Source of the DNA: Pseudomonadota bacterium
GTDB taxonomy: Bacteria; Desulfobacterota; Anaeroferrophillalia; Anaeroferrophillales; Tharpellaceae
Length of the DNA stretch: 27,987 bases
Reading direction: 5' to 3'
Assembly: GCA_015486505.1 (NCBI GenBank)
Contig: WFRP01000198.1
Span: 1-27,987, forward strand
In this document: piece by piece, positions 6,597 through 13,899 of the stretch
How the letters are laid out: every line of letters begins with the position of its first letter
Position numbering within the stretch: the first letter of the stretch is position 1
Position numbers and translations under genes: made by a program
Notes under the pieces: model-generated
Told to the model about the DNA's origin: nothing
The model's database searches: none
What the model saw: only the letters and a program-made list of their open reading frames with translations

Positions 6597-6635
6597 ACCC
6601 AGCCATCCTTAATCTTTTTTACGCGGGCGGCAGGT

Positions 6636-7394
6636 ATGGCGACAAAAATTTTAATCAGCAACGATGACGGAATCAACGCCCGGGGGATAAAAGCTCTGAT
6701 CTCAGGACTTGCCGGCATCGGTGAACTGACGGTGGTGGCGCCGGACCGGGAGCAGAGTGCCAGCGGTCATTCACTGACTCTGCAGCGCCCCTTGCGTATC
6801 GAGGAGCGGTCTCCGGGGTATTATGCCGTGGACGGCACACCGACCGACTGTGTGTTTTTAGGGATTAATCATATTATGCGCGCCCAGGCGCCGGATCTGG
6901 TGATTTCCGGGATTAATCGCGGCGGTAATTTAGGCGATGATCTTACCTATTCCGGCACTGTCGCCGCCGCCTTTGAGGCCACCCTGCTCGGGATTCCGGC
7001 AATCGCGATTTCTCTTGAATATAAAGGTGAGTTTCATTTTGCAACCGCTGCCCGGGCCGTTCGGGAAATTGCTGAAAAAGTGCTGGCCTCCGGCTTGCCG
7101 GCCGACACTTTGCTTAATGTGAATGTTCCGGATCTTTCCTGGGATAAACTTTCAGGTTTCCGGATTACCCGCCAGGGCAAAAGAACTTATTCCGATGTCG
7201 TCCGCGAGAATCACGACCCCCGGGGGCGGCCCTATTACTGGATTGCCGGTGAGGTTATGCCGGCAGATGATGATCCTGAAGGCAGCGACGCGGCATTGGT
7301 CGCGGCCGGTTTTGTCTCGATCACGCCAATCCATCTTGATTTGACCAACTATAAGGCAATTGCGCCGCTGCGGCAGTGGGAGTGGAGTATTTGA
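6636..7394 (+). CDS. surE: 5'/3'-nucleotidase SurE
   Basis: A metal-dependent phosphatase that removes phosphate from nucleoside 5'- and 3'-monophosphates, linked to stationary-phase survival and damage repair. It has 252 aa, a normal length. The metal ligands are visible: ISNDDG with Asp10 and Asp11, Ser41 in the DREQSASGHSLTL loop, and Asn94 in SGINRGGNLGDDLTYSGT. The DGTPTDCV segment (near 66-73) is also typical. The ATG at 6636 gives the expected MATKILISNDDG start, though the ribosome site is weak. Its stop codon overlaps the likely TTG start of miaB (TTGA), so the two genes are translationally coupled. Confidence 0.95.
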   Translation: MATKILISNDDGINARGIKALISGLAGIGELTVVAPDREQSASGHSLTLQRPLRIEERSPGYYAVDGTPTDCVFLGINHIMRAQAPDLVISGINRGGNLGDDLTYSGTVAAAFEATLLGIPAIAISLEYKGEFHFATAARAVREIAEKVLASGLPADTLLNVNVPDLSWDKLSGFRITRQGKRTYSDVVRENHDPRGRPYYWIAGEVMPADDDPEGSDAALVAAGFVSITPIHLDLTNYKAIAPLRQWEWSI

Positions 7395-8707
7395 AGATTT
7401 TTCTGGAAACCTATGGCTGTCAGATGAATGTCAGCGATTCGGGTAAAATTGTTTATTTGTTTGCCGGGCAGGGTTATCAGCCGACAACGGACAGCAAAAC
7501 AGCGGATCTGATTGTCATTAATACCTGCAGCGTCCGGGAAAAACCGGAGCTTAAGATTTTCAGCGCTTTAGGGCGTTATATCCCCTTGAAACGCAAACGC
7601 CCCGAGTTGGTGATCGCGGTCGGCGGCTGTGTGGCCCAGCAGTGGGGGGATAAGTTGATTAAGCGCTGTCCCGGACTTGATATTGTTTTCGGCACGCATC
7701 AGCTTGATATCCTGCCCGATCTGGTGAGCCAAGTCCGGCAATCGCGAAAGGCGGTGGCGCTTACCGATTTTCAGGAGCGTCCCGGCGGTATGGAAGTGAT
7801 GCCGGCACCGGCCGCGGAAGCCGTAAACGCGATGGTGACAATTATGCAGGGCTGTGATAATTTTTGCAGTTACTGCATCGTTCCTTATGTCCGGGGCCGG
7901 GAGTACAGTCGGCCGCACGCGGCAATTTTAGAGGAAATCCGCCGCCTGGCCCAGTTAGGGATCAAAGAGGTGATGCTTTTGGGCCAGAATGTCAACTCTT
8001 ATGGCCGCAAGGAGAAAGGTGAGATTAACTTTGCCGAGCTCCTCGCAAAAGTTCACGAAATTTCAGGGATTGAGCGCATTCGTTTTACGACTTCACATCC
8101 TCAGGATATGTCGGAGGCGCTGATTTTCGCTTTTGCCGAACTGCCGAAACTTTCACCATATCTCCATTTGCCGCTGCAGGCGGGCAGCGATGCGGTTTTG
8201 GCCAGAATGGGGCGCGGTTACACGGCGGCGGATTATCTGGAAAAGGTGAGAAGATTACGGCGCGCGGTTCCCGAAATCGCCTTGACGACCGATATTATTG
8301 TCGGCTTTCCGGGTGAGAGTGAGGCGGATTTTCAGGAAACCCTGGCAATGCTGGAGAAGGTGCGCTACGACCAGATCTATTCATTCAAATATTCGATTCG
8401 TCCCGGTACCCGGGCCGCCGGCTTTGCCGATATAATAGCGGATGAGGAAAAGCGTGAGCGGCTGGCCCGCTGTCAGGCGCTGCAGGATAAGATAAGTCAG
8501 GAAATTCTGGCAGCTCAGGTGGGTCGGAGAGCTAAAGTTCTGGTGACCGGGGCGAGTAAACGCGGGGCCGGTGAGTGGAGCGGCCGTACACCCGAGAATC
8601 GGATTGTCAACTTCAGGGCCTCTGAGGACACGCGAAGCGGTGATCTCCTGCCGGTCAAAATAGTCGCGGCCCTGAAACACTCCTTGAAAGGCGAGGTTGT
8701 CGGTTGA
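7391..8707 (+). CDS. miaB: tRNA-2-methylthio-N6-dimethylallyladenosine synthase MiaB
   Basis: A radical-SAM methylthiotransferase that adds a methylthio group at C2 of i6A37 in tRNAs reading codons that begin with U. From the TTG at 7391 it has 438 aa. The N-terminal cluster cysteines are Cys10 (ETYGCQMN), Cys46 (NTCSVRE) and Cys80 (VGGCVAQQ). The radical-SAM motif is Cys155-xxx-Cys159-xx-Cys162 (GCDNFCSYCIVPYVRGRE). A TRAM domain closes the C-terminus. I chose TTG 7391 because it gives the family start MKIFLETYGCQMN and has GGGAG 8 nt upstream. An upstream in-frame GTG at 7376 would add five residues. It sits between surE and a VanZ-like gene, with a TTGA overlap on the left and an ATG overlapping its stop on the right. 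Confidence 0.95.
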   Translation: MKIFLETYGCQMNVSDSGKIVYLFAGQGYQPTTDSKTADLIVINTCSVREKPELKIFSALGRYIPLKRKRPELVIAVGGCVAQQWGDKLIKRCPGLDIVFGTHQLDILPDLVSQVRQSRKAVALTDFQERPGGMEVMPAPAAEAVNAMVTIMQGCDNFCSYCIVPYVRGREYSRPHAAILEEIRRLAQLGIKEVMLLGQNVNSYGRKEKGEINFAELLAKVHEISGIERIRFTTSHPQDMSEALIFAFAELPKLSPYLHLPLQAGSDAVLARMGRGYTAADYLEKVRRLRRAVPEIALTTDIIVGFPGESEADFQETLAMLEKVRYDQIYSFKYSIRPGTRAAGFADIIADEEKRERLARCQALQDKISQEILAAQVGRRAKVLVTGASKRGAGEWSGRTPENRIVNFRASEDTRSGDLLPVKIVAALKHSLKGEVVG

Positions 8708-9108
8708 TGACGGTTATTGAAAAGTTACAGCAGAAGCGTTTCGCCTGGTTTTATCTGGCACCGTTTCTGTTTTATTGCCTGCTGATTTTCAGCCTCTCGG
8801 CCCAGAGTGACCTGGCTGCGGTCTGCCCGGTGGCGATCCCGGATAAAATTGCTCATCTTGTCGAGTATGCCGGGTTCGGTTTTTTACTGATGCGTATTTT
8901 ACGTTACCTGCAGCCGGAGACTGCATATGTTAAACATCTTTTCTGGGTTTTAACGGCCGCCTTAATCTATGGTTTAAGTGATGAATTTCATCAATATTTT
9001 GTGCCAAACCGTCAATTTTCCTTGATGGATCTTTTGGCCGACGGCGCCGGCGGCTATCTTGGCGCCCGGCTCTGGATGATATTTTCCCAAAAATTAAAAG
9101 GAGCGTAA
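8707..9108 (+). CDS. VanZ-like membrane protein
   Basis: A small integral membrane protein of 133 aa with about four membrane segments (roughly residues 14-32, 47-65, 77-95 and 105-125). The VanZ-family pattern is clear: DKIAHLVEYAGFGFLL, then LSDEFHQYFVPNRQFSLMDLLADGAGGYLG. The conserved acidic and His residues (DK.AH, DE.HQ) are intact. Family members have been tied to low-level teicoplanin resistance and to lipid or wall stress, but the molecular activity is not established. The ATG at 8707 overlaps the miaB TGA. It is the last gene of the surE operon. A small GTAACG/CGTTAC hairpin (9116-9133) follows without a T-run. Confidence 0.82.
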   Translation: MTVIEKLQQKRFAWFYLAPFLFYCLLIFSLSAQSDLAAVCPVAIPDKIAHLVEYAGFGFLLMRILRYLQPETAYVKHLFWVLTAALIYGLSDEFHQYFVPNRQFSLMDLLADGAGGYLGARLWMIFSQKLKGA

Positions 9109-9205
9109 TGCCCGGGTAACGCTCGTTCGTTACTTGTCAATATGTGATTGCAATAGCGGTTTGGGGCGTTTTTTACGACGCCATCAAGCTTGAAAGGTGA
9201 AAATA

Positions 9206-9859
9206 ATGATTGATCTGCATACCCATACAATTTTCAGTGACGGGGTTCTGGTGCCGGCGGAATTAGCCCGGCGGGCCCAGGCCCTGGATTACAAGGCTCT
9301 GGCATTTACCGACCATGTCGATTTTTCGAATCTCGACTTTGTGCTGCCGCGTCTAATCACTTTTTGTCGAACCATCGGCGACACGATGACGATGACGCTT
9401 TTACCCGGGGTTGAGCTGACTCATGTTCCGCCGGCGCTGATTGGTGACGGGGTCAAAAAGGCCCGGGATCTCGGGGCACAGATTATTGTTGTGCATGGTG
9501 AAACCCTGGTCGAACCGGTGGCCCCGGGAACCAACCGGGCGGCGATCACCGCCGGGGTTGACATCTTGGCCCATCCCGGTTTAATTACCGAAGCGGAAGC
9601 GGAACTGGCGGCCGAAAACGGGGTTCATCTTGAGATTACGACCCGGCCCGGACATGCTTTGAGCAACGGTCATGTAGCGAAAATCGCCGCTCGGACCGGC
9701 GCCCGACTGCTGCTTAATAATGATGCCCATGCCCCGGGTGATTTGCGAACCTGGGCAATGGCGGAAAAAATCGCGCTCGGGGCGGGGTTAAATTCCACCG
9801 ACTGGTCGCAAATGCGGAATAATTCTCTGGCCCTGGTGGAGAACAAAATTGGTAGATAA
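9206..9859 (+). CDS. PHP-domain phosphoesterase, histidinol-phosphatase-like
   Basis: A 217-aa single-domain PHP protein with a TIM-barrel-like metal-dependent phosphoesterase fold. The metal-ligand motifs occur in order: DLHTHTIFSDG (residues 3-13), FTDHVD near 37, the HGE motif in VVHGET near 93, ILAHPGL near 114 and NNDAHAPGDL near 170. This matches the short proteins annotated as histidinol-phosphatase-domain proteins, though no his genes are nearby and the substrate is unknown. I prefer the ATG at 9206, which has AAAGGTGA 6-8 nt upstream and gives the family start MIDLHTHT. An in-frame GTG at 9197 is also possible. The end overlaps the start of the DUF2288 gene by 11 bp. Confidence 0.85.
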   Translation: MIDLHTHTIFSDGVLVPAELARRAQALDYKALAFTDHVDFSNLDFVLPRLITFCRTIGDTMTMTLLPGVELTHVPPALIGDGVKKARDLGAQIIVVHGETLVEPVAPGTNRAAITAGVDILAHPGLITEAEAELAAENGVHLEITTRPGHALSNGHVAKIAARTGARLLLNNDAHAPGDLRTWAMAEKIALGAGLNSTDWSQMRNNSLALVENKIGR

Positions 9860-10163
9860 GCATAAATTGGAAAATAGTCTTTTCCTGGCGGAAAAATTTA
9901 AAGAAGAGATCGGCACGGTAAGCTGGTCCTGGCTGCGGCCGCACGAAAAACGCAAAATTTTATTTCAGGTTGCCGAAGAACTTGATCTTGTCGAAGTTGC
10001 GGTTGCGGTCGCCGAAGATCAGGTCGACAAGGTAAAATCCTGGCTGGAAAATGATGATTTAGCCCAACCAACCCTGAAACAGGTCGCCAAATGGGAAAAA
10101 AACGGCGGTCTGTTTTTAGGTGTAATTGTTAAACCCTATGTTTTTTTTAAGGAAAAATTGTAG
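9849..10163 (+). CDS. DUF2288-family protein
   Basis: A 104-aa soluble protein of a family with no known activity. It shows the family pattern: VSWSWLRPHEKRKILFQVAEELDLVEVAVAVAEDQV (about residues 24-60), a Trp in KSWLEND, a QVAKWEKN segment, and the closing IVKPYVFF. The start codon is TTG at 9849, within the end of the PHP gene. GGAG lies 7 nt before it, so the pair is translationally coupled. The stop codon sits 6 bp before the left inverted repeat of element A, and may lie in element-derived sequence if the 8-bp repeat at 10152 is the true target duplication. The last few residues may therefore have been altered by the insertion. Confidence 0.82.
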   Translation: MVDKHKLENSLFLAEKFKEEIGTVSWSWLRPHEKRKILFQVAEELDLVEVAVAVAEDQVDKVKSWLENDDLAQPTLKQVAKWEKNGGLFLGVIVKPYVFFKEKL

Positions 10164-10169
10164 CAAATT

Positions 10170-10405
10170 GTAACTGCTCAGTCAAATTTAATTTCTCTCT
10201 TTCCGAAGGGGGCGGGGGCGGTTTTTCGTAAGCGGTTGCGGAAACGATTTCGTCGTTTTTCGGAAGCGAACGGGAGCCCATTAGCATTGCAACTGTCTGA
10301 GCGTAAGCGAGTTTTGTAATGCGGGCGCAGTGAGCGTAAGGAAAAACAGAAATCTTAACGCCTAGCGGAGAAAAACCGCACCCGACCCCGGATTTGGATA
10401 GTTGC
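10170..10405 (+). mobile_element. Element A, short form without module B, somewhat diverged
   Basis: About 236 bp. The ends GTAACTGCTCAGTCAAAT and GATTTGGATAGTTGC are worn versions of the inverted repeat. The interior matches the other copies but holds CATTAG once (10279-10284), with no module B. An exact GAAAAATTG occurs at 10152-10160 and 10406-10414, which may be the target duplication if the left 10 bp (10160-10169) are rearranged end sequence. This copy shows the state of A before B was inserted. Confidence 0.78.
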
Positions 10406-10439
10406 GAAAAATTGCAGTAGAAAGGATTGAAAATTATAA

Positions 10440-12473
10440 ATGGCAAGAATAGATAAAATCAGAAATATCGGTATCGCCGCGCATATTGACGCGGGCAAGA
10501 CCACGGTTACCGAACGGATTCTCTATGTTACCGGCAAGACCCACAAACTTGGTGAAGTGCATGAGGGGACGGCGGTGATGGACTGGATGGATCAGGAGCA
10601 GGATCGCGGCATTACCATTACTTCGGCGGCCACCAACTGTGATTGGCGTAAACATACGGTCACGATTATCGATACTCCGGGGCATGTCGATTTCACGGCT
10701 GAAGTTGAGCGCAGCCTCCGGGTTCTCGATGGTATGGTCGCGGTCTTCTGTGCCGTCGGCGGGGTCGAGCCGCAATCGGAAACCGTCTGGCATCAGGCCG
10801 ATCGCTATCAGGTGCCGCGGGTGGTTTTCGTCAACAAGATGGATCGTTTAGGCAGTGATTTCGCGAATGTCGTCCGGCAGCTTGAGGATAAACTTAAGGC
10901 CGTGCCGGTGCCGATTCAGCTGCCGATCGGCAGCGAGTCCGATTTTAGCGGCGTGGTTGATCTGATTGCCGGCAAGGCCCTTTACTGGGATGATGAAGAG
11001 AAACTTGATTTTCGGGCGGCGGAAATCCCTGAGACTTTGCGGGCTGAGGCATCTGCGGCCCGGCAGCGGCTCTGGGAGGCCGTGGCTGAAGGCGATGACG
11101 AACTTCTCGAACTTTTTCTCGAAGGTGAAGCTTTGCCTGATGAACGGGTCGTCGCGGTTTTGCGTAAGATGACGATTGCCAATAAACTGGTGCCGGTACT
11201 TTGCGGCAGCGGCCTTAAAAATAAAGGAATTCAGCCGCTTCTGGAGGCGGTGATCGATTACCTGCCCTCACCGGCCGAGGTGCCGCCGGTAACGGGCGTG
11301 CATCCGGAAACCGGCGCTGTAATCGAGCGTCAGGCAAAAAATAACGAGCCTTTAACCGCGCTCTTGTTCAAGGTGGCGATGATGGAAGGCCGGCGCCTGG
11401 TTTTCTTGCGGCTTTATTCCGGAACCGTGAGCGCCGGTGAGGAAATCTTCAACCCCCGGCTCAAGAAAAAAGAGAAGGTTGCCCGGCTTTTTCAAATGCA
11501 GTCCCACAAAAAAAACCGGATTGAGAAAGCGGTCGCCGGTGATATTGTGGTCGCGATGGGCATTAAATCTTTCGCAACCGGTGATACCCTCTGCCAGGCC
11601 GCGGAGCCGATAATCCTGCCGGGAATGGAGTTTACCAATCCGGTAATCTCAGCCGCGATTGAGCCGCAGCGTAACAGCGATCTTGATAAACTCTGGGACA
11701 GCCTCGCCAAACTTGCGGATGAAGACCCGACATTCCGGATGAAAATGGATGATGATACCGGTCAGGTGGTAATCTCGGGAATGGGTGAGTTGCATCTTGA
11801 AATTATCCATGAACGTCTGCGGCAGGAATTTAACCTGGAAAGTAATCTCGGTAAACCTCAGGTACTTTATCAGGAAACCGTAACCCGGACGGCTCAGGAA
11901 ACGGCTGAATTTGAACGGATTGATGAAGAAGAGAAAGAGCGGCAGTTTGCCCGCCTGACGATTGCCGCAGCGCCCCTGGCCCGTGGCACCGGCAATCAGG
12001 TAGTCTGGGCCGAGGGGGCCGGTGAAATTCTTTCGGAAGCTCTGCGGGAAACTGTGGTTGAAGGTTTGTATGAGGTTTTAAGCTCCGGGCCGGTGCAGGG
12101 GTATCCGCTGGTTGATGTTGAACTCAAGATTGTCGGGGTTGAAGGTGAAACTGGTGATTTTACCAAAGTCGCCCTCAAGGTTGCCGCGGCCAATGCCGCG
12201 CGCCAGGCGCTGGCGGCGGCGGCCCCGGCCCTGCTCGAGCCGATAATGGAAACCGAGATTACGGTGCCGGAAGAAAATTTAGGTGATGTTATCGGGGAAC
12301 TTAACAGTCGCGGCGGCAAAATTATTGAAATCGACAGTCAGGATATTATCAGTCGCGTAACCGCCGATGTGCCCCTGCAAAGGCTGTTCGGCTACACCAC
12401 GGCCTTACGTTCCGCGACCAAAGGCCGGGGCAGTTTCGCGATGAAATCATCCCGTTACGATACCATGGTTTAG
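10440..12473 (+). CDS. Elongation factor G paralogue (EF-G-2 type translational GTPase)
   Basis: A ribosome-associated GTPase of the EF-G family, 677 aa, slightly shorter than canonical EF-G (about 690-705). The GTP-binding motifs are intact: AAHIDAGKTT (P-loop, residues 14-23), DQEQDRGITITSAAT (switch region), DTPGHVDF and NKMD. Domain II and III landmarks (SGMGELHLEII) and the C-terminal FGYTTALRS...KGRGSF...YDTM pattern are present. Domain IV is unusual: where canonical EF-G has GGRGQYG, this protein has an acidic-basic stretch, DEEEKERQFARLTI. No rpsL, rpsG or tuf genes are adjacent, so it is probably a second, specialised EF-G. The stop TAG lies at the edge of a module B repeat. A purine-rich AAAGGA lies 13 nt before the ATG. 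Confidence 0.85.
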   Translation: MARIDKIRNIGIAAHIDAGKTTVTERILYVTGKTHKLGEVHEGTAVMDWMDQEQDRGITITSAATNCDWRKHTVTIIDTPGHVDFTAEVERSLRVLDGMVAVFCAVGGVEPQSETVWHQADRYQVPRVVFVNKMDRLGSDFANVVRQLEDKLKAVPVPIQLPIGSESDFSGVVDLIAGKALYWDDEEKLDFRAAEIPETLRAEASAARQRLWEAVAEGDDELLELFLEGEALPDERVVAVLRKMTIANKLVPVLCGSGLKNKGIQPLLEAVIDYLPSPAEVPPVTGVHPETGAVIERQAKNNEPLTALLFKVAMMEGRRLVFLRLYSGTVSAGEEIFNPRLKKKEKVARLFQMQSHKKNRIEKAVAGDIVVAMGIKSFATGDTLCQAAEPIILPGMEFTNPVISAAIEPQRNSDLDKLWDSLAKLADEDPTFRMKMDDDTGQVVISGMGELHLEIIHERLRQEFNLESNLGKPQVLYQETVTRTAQETAEFERIDEEEKERQFARLTIAAAPLARGTGNQVVWAEGAGEILSEALRETVVEGLYEVLSSGPVQGYPLVDVELKIVGVEGETGDFTKVALKVAAANAARQALAAAAPALLEPIMETEITVPEENLGDVIGELNSRGGKIIEIDSQDIISRVTADVPLQRLFGYTTALRSATKGRGSFAMKSSRYDTMV

Positions 12474-12704
12474 TGCCTTACAGGTTATTTCCTTGTTTTA
12501 AAACAAGAAAATGTTCTGATAAGAGCACTTATTTGCGCCCAACGGAAGTGCCCTTGGGGTGCGACCAGCGGAAGTGCCCTTGGGGTGCGCCCAACGGAAG
12601 TGCCCTTGGGGTGCGCCCAACGGAAGTGCCCCTGGGGTGCGCCCAGCGGAAGTGCCCCTGGGTACGGGCCGGAATTTTTCTTTTGGGTTGCGGGATAGTT
12701 CCCG
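12474..12704 (+). repeat. Stand-alone module B between the EF-G and tyrA genes
   Basis: Module B outside element A. It starts TGCCTTACAGG directly after the EF-G TAG and ends at the TTGCGGGATAGTTCCCGCA hairpin 17 bp before the tyrA ATG. The head contains a perfect AAAACAAGAAAA/TTTTCTTGTTTT-type palindrome centre. Flanks are TTTAG on the left and ATTAA on the right, so the duplication is not exact here. It carries five satellite units. Confidence 0.85.
12534..12662. repeat. 25-26 bp satellite, 5 units
   Basis: Four 26-bp units and one 25-bp unit, consensus TGCGCCCAACGGAAGTGCCC plus TTGGGG. All belong to the GGAAGTGCCC sub-type, and neighbouring units differ by only one or two bases. Such uniformity points to recent unequal exchange or slippage at this site. 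Confidence 0.9.
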
Positions 12705-12721
12705 CATTAAGGTTTTACAAG

Positions 12722-13882
12722 ATGACTGAACAAAATAACCTGGAACTGGAGCGGCTTAATTGTCTGCGCGGCCGGATTGATGATCTTGACCATCAGTTAA
12801 TCGAGTTACTGGCCCGGCGGCAGGAGGTCGTGGCGGAGGTTGTCGCTTTCAAGAAAGAGCGGCAATTATCGGTCTATCATCCCGCCCGTGAAGCCGATAT
12901 GATTGATGACCGGCGCCGGTACGGCGGTCAATTTGGACTTGATGCCGATTATCTGGAAGAGATCTTCCGCAATATAATGCGCTACTCCCGCTCGGTTCAG
13001 ACCGCTGAAATCGCGCGGGACGGGGTGAAACCGGGGGCTGAAATTCTGATTGTCGGCGGCGGCGGCGGTATGGGCCGGCTTTTTCAGCGCTGGTTCAGCG
13101 GCTCCGGTTACCGGGTCAGAATCCTGGAAATTGATGATTGGGACCGGGTGGCGGAGTTGTGCCGGGATATAGACCTGGCTCTGGTGAGTGTGCCGATTGC
13201 CACAACCGTGGCAACGATTAGGCGGCTGGCGCCGTATTTGCCGGAAAATTGTATTCTCGCGGATTTGACCAGTGTCAAGGGTCAGAGTGTTAAAGCGATG
13301 TGCGCGAGTTTTTCCGGCCCGGTTTTGGGGCTGCATCCGATGTTCGGTCCCGACACCAAAAGTATGGAACGTCAGATCGTGGTACTCACCCCCGGTCGGG
13401 AGCGGCCTGAAGATCGTTGGCTCGCGGAGCAGTTAGCGGCCTGGGGCGGGGTTATCGTTCGGTCCGGGGCCCGGGAACACGATGAAATAATGGCGGTGGT
13501 TCAGGCTTTACGCCATTTTGCCACGTTTACTTTCGGTCGTTTTCTCTATCAGAAGCGGATTGATCTTAAACGGACTCTTGAATTTTCCAGTCCGATTTAT
13601 CGCCTGGAACTGGATATGGTCGGCCGCCTTTTTGCGCAGGACCCCGAGCTTTACAGTGAAATTATTTTCGCGACTCCGGAACGTCTCCAGTTGCTGAAAG
13701 ATTATCTGGCGAATTTTGCTGAAAATCTTAAAATAATGTCCGGACCGGGGGCTGATGCCGAAGCCGGTCGGGAAAAATTTATTGCCGAATTTCGTGAAAT
13801 TGCTGACTGGTTCGGTCCATTCAGCGATCAGGCCATTCGCGAAAGCGGCTACTTGATTGACAAGCTGATTGAACGTTTTTAA
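12722..13882 (+). CDS. tyrA: Bifunctional chorismate mutase/prephenate dehydrogenase (T-protein)
   Basis: Makes prephenate from chorismate and oxidises it to 4-hydroxyphenylpyruvate for tyrosine synthesis, in the cytoplasm. It has 386 aa (E. coli TyrA 373). Residues 8-95 form an AroQ-type chorismate mutase helix bundle (LRGRIDDLDHQLIELLARRQEVV). An NAD-binding loop GGGGGMGRLF follows at 112-121. The dehydrogenase shows LGLHPMFGPD, EHDEIMAVVQALRHFATF and SSPIYRLELDMVGRLFAQDP, very like the enterobacterial enzyme. The ATG at 12722 is chosen because the domain begins there. The open frame continues upstream through module B to a GTG at 12473, but that part is repeat-derived. AAGG at 12709-12712 is the only ribosome-site candidate. 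The next gene follows 17 bp later. Confidence 0.93.
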   Translation: MTEQNNLELERLNCLRGRIDDLDHQLIELLARRQEVVAEVVAFKKERQLSVYHPAREADMIDDRRRYGGQFGLDADYLEEIFRNIMRYSRSVQTAEIARDGVKPGAEILIVGGGGGMGRLFQRWFSGSGYRVRILEIDDWDRVAELCRDIDLALVSVPIATTVATIRRLAPYLPENCILADLTSVKGQSVKAMCASFSGPVLGLHPMFGPDTKSMERQIVVLTPGRERPEDRWLAEQLAAWGGVIVRSGAREHDEIMAVVQALRHFATFTFGRFLYQKRIDLKRTLEFSSPIYRLELDMVGRLFAQDPELYSEIIFATPERLQLLKDYLANFAENLKIMSGPGADAEAGREKFIAEFREIADWFGPFSDQAIRESGYLIDKLIERF

Positions 13883-13899
13883 TAGTTTGTGGGTTTTCT

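Noticed and set aside
9116..9133. Terminator after the VanZ-like gene
   Set aside because: GTAACG/CGTTAC forms a 6-bp stem but no T-run follows, so it is too weak to call.
12473..12721. N-terminal 83-residue extension of TyrA from the GTG at 12473
   Set aside because: The stretch is translated module B. The chorismate mutase domain starts just after the ATG at 12722, matching family length.
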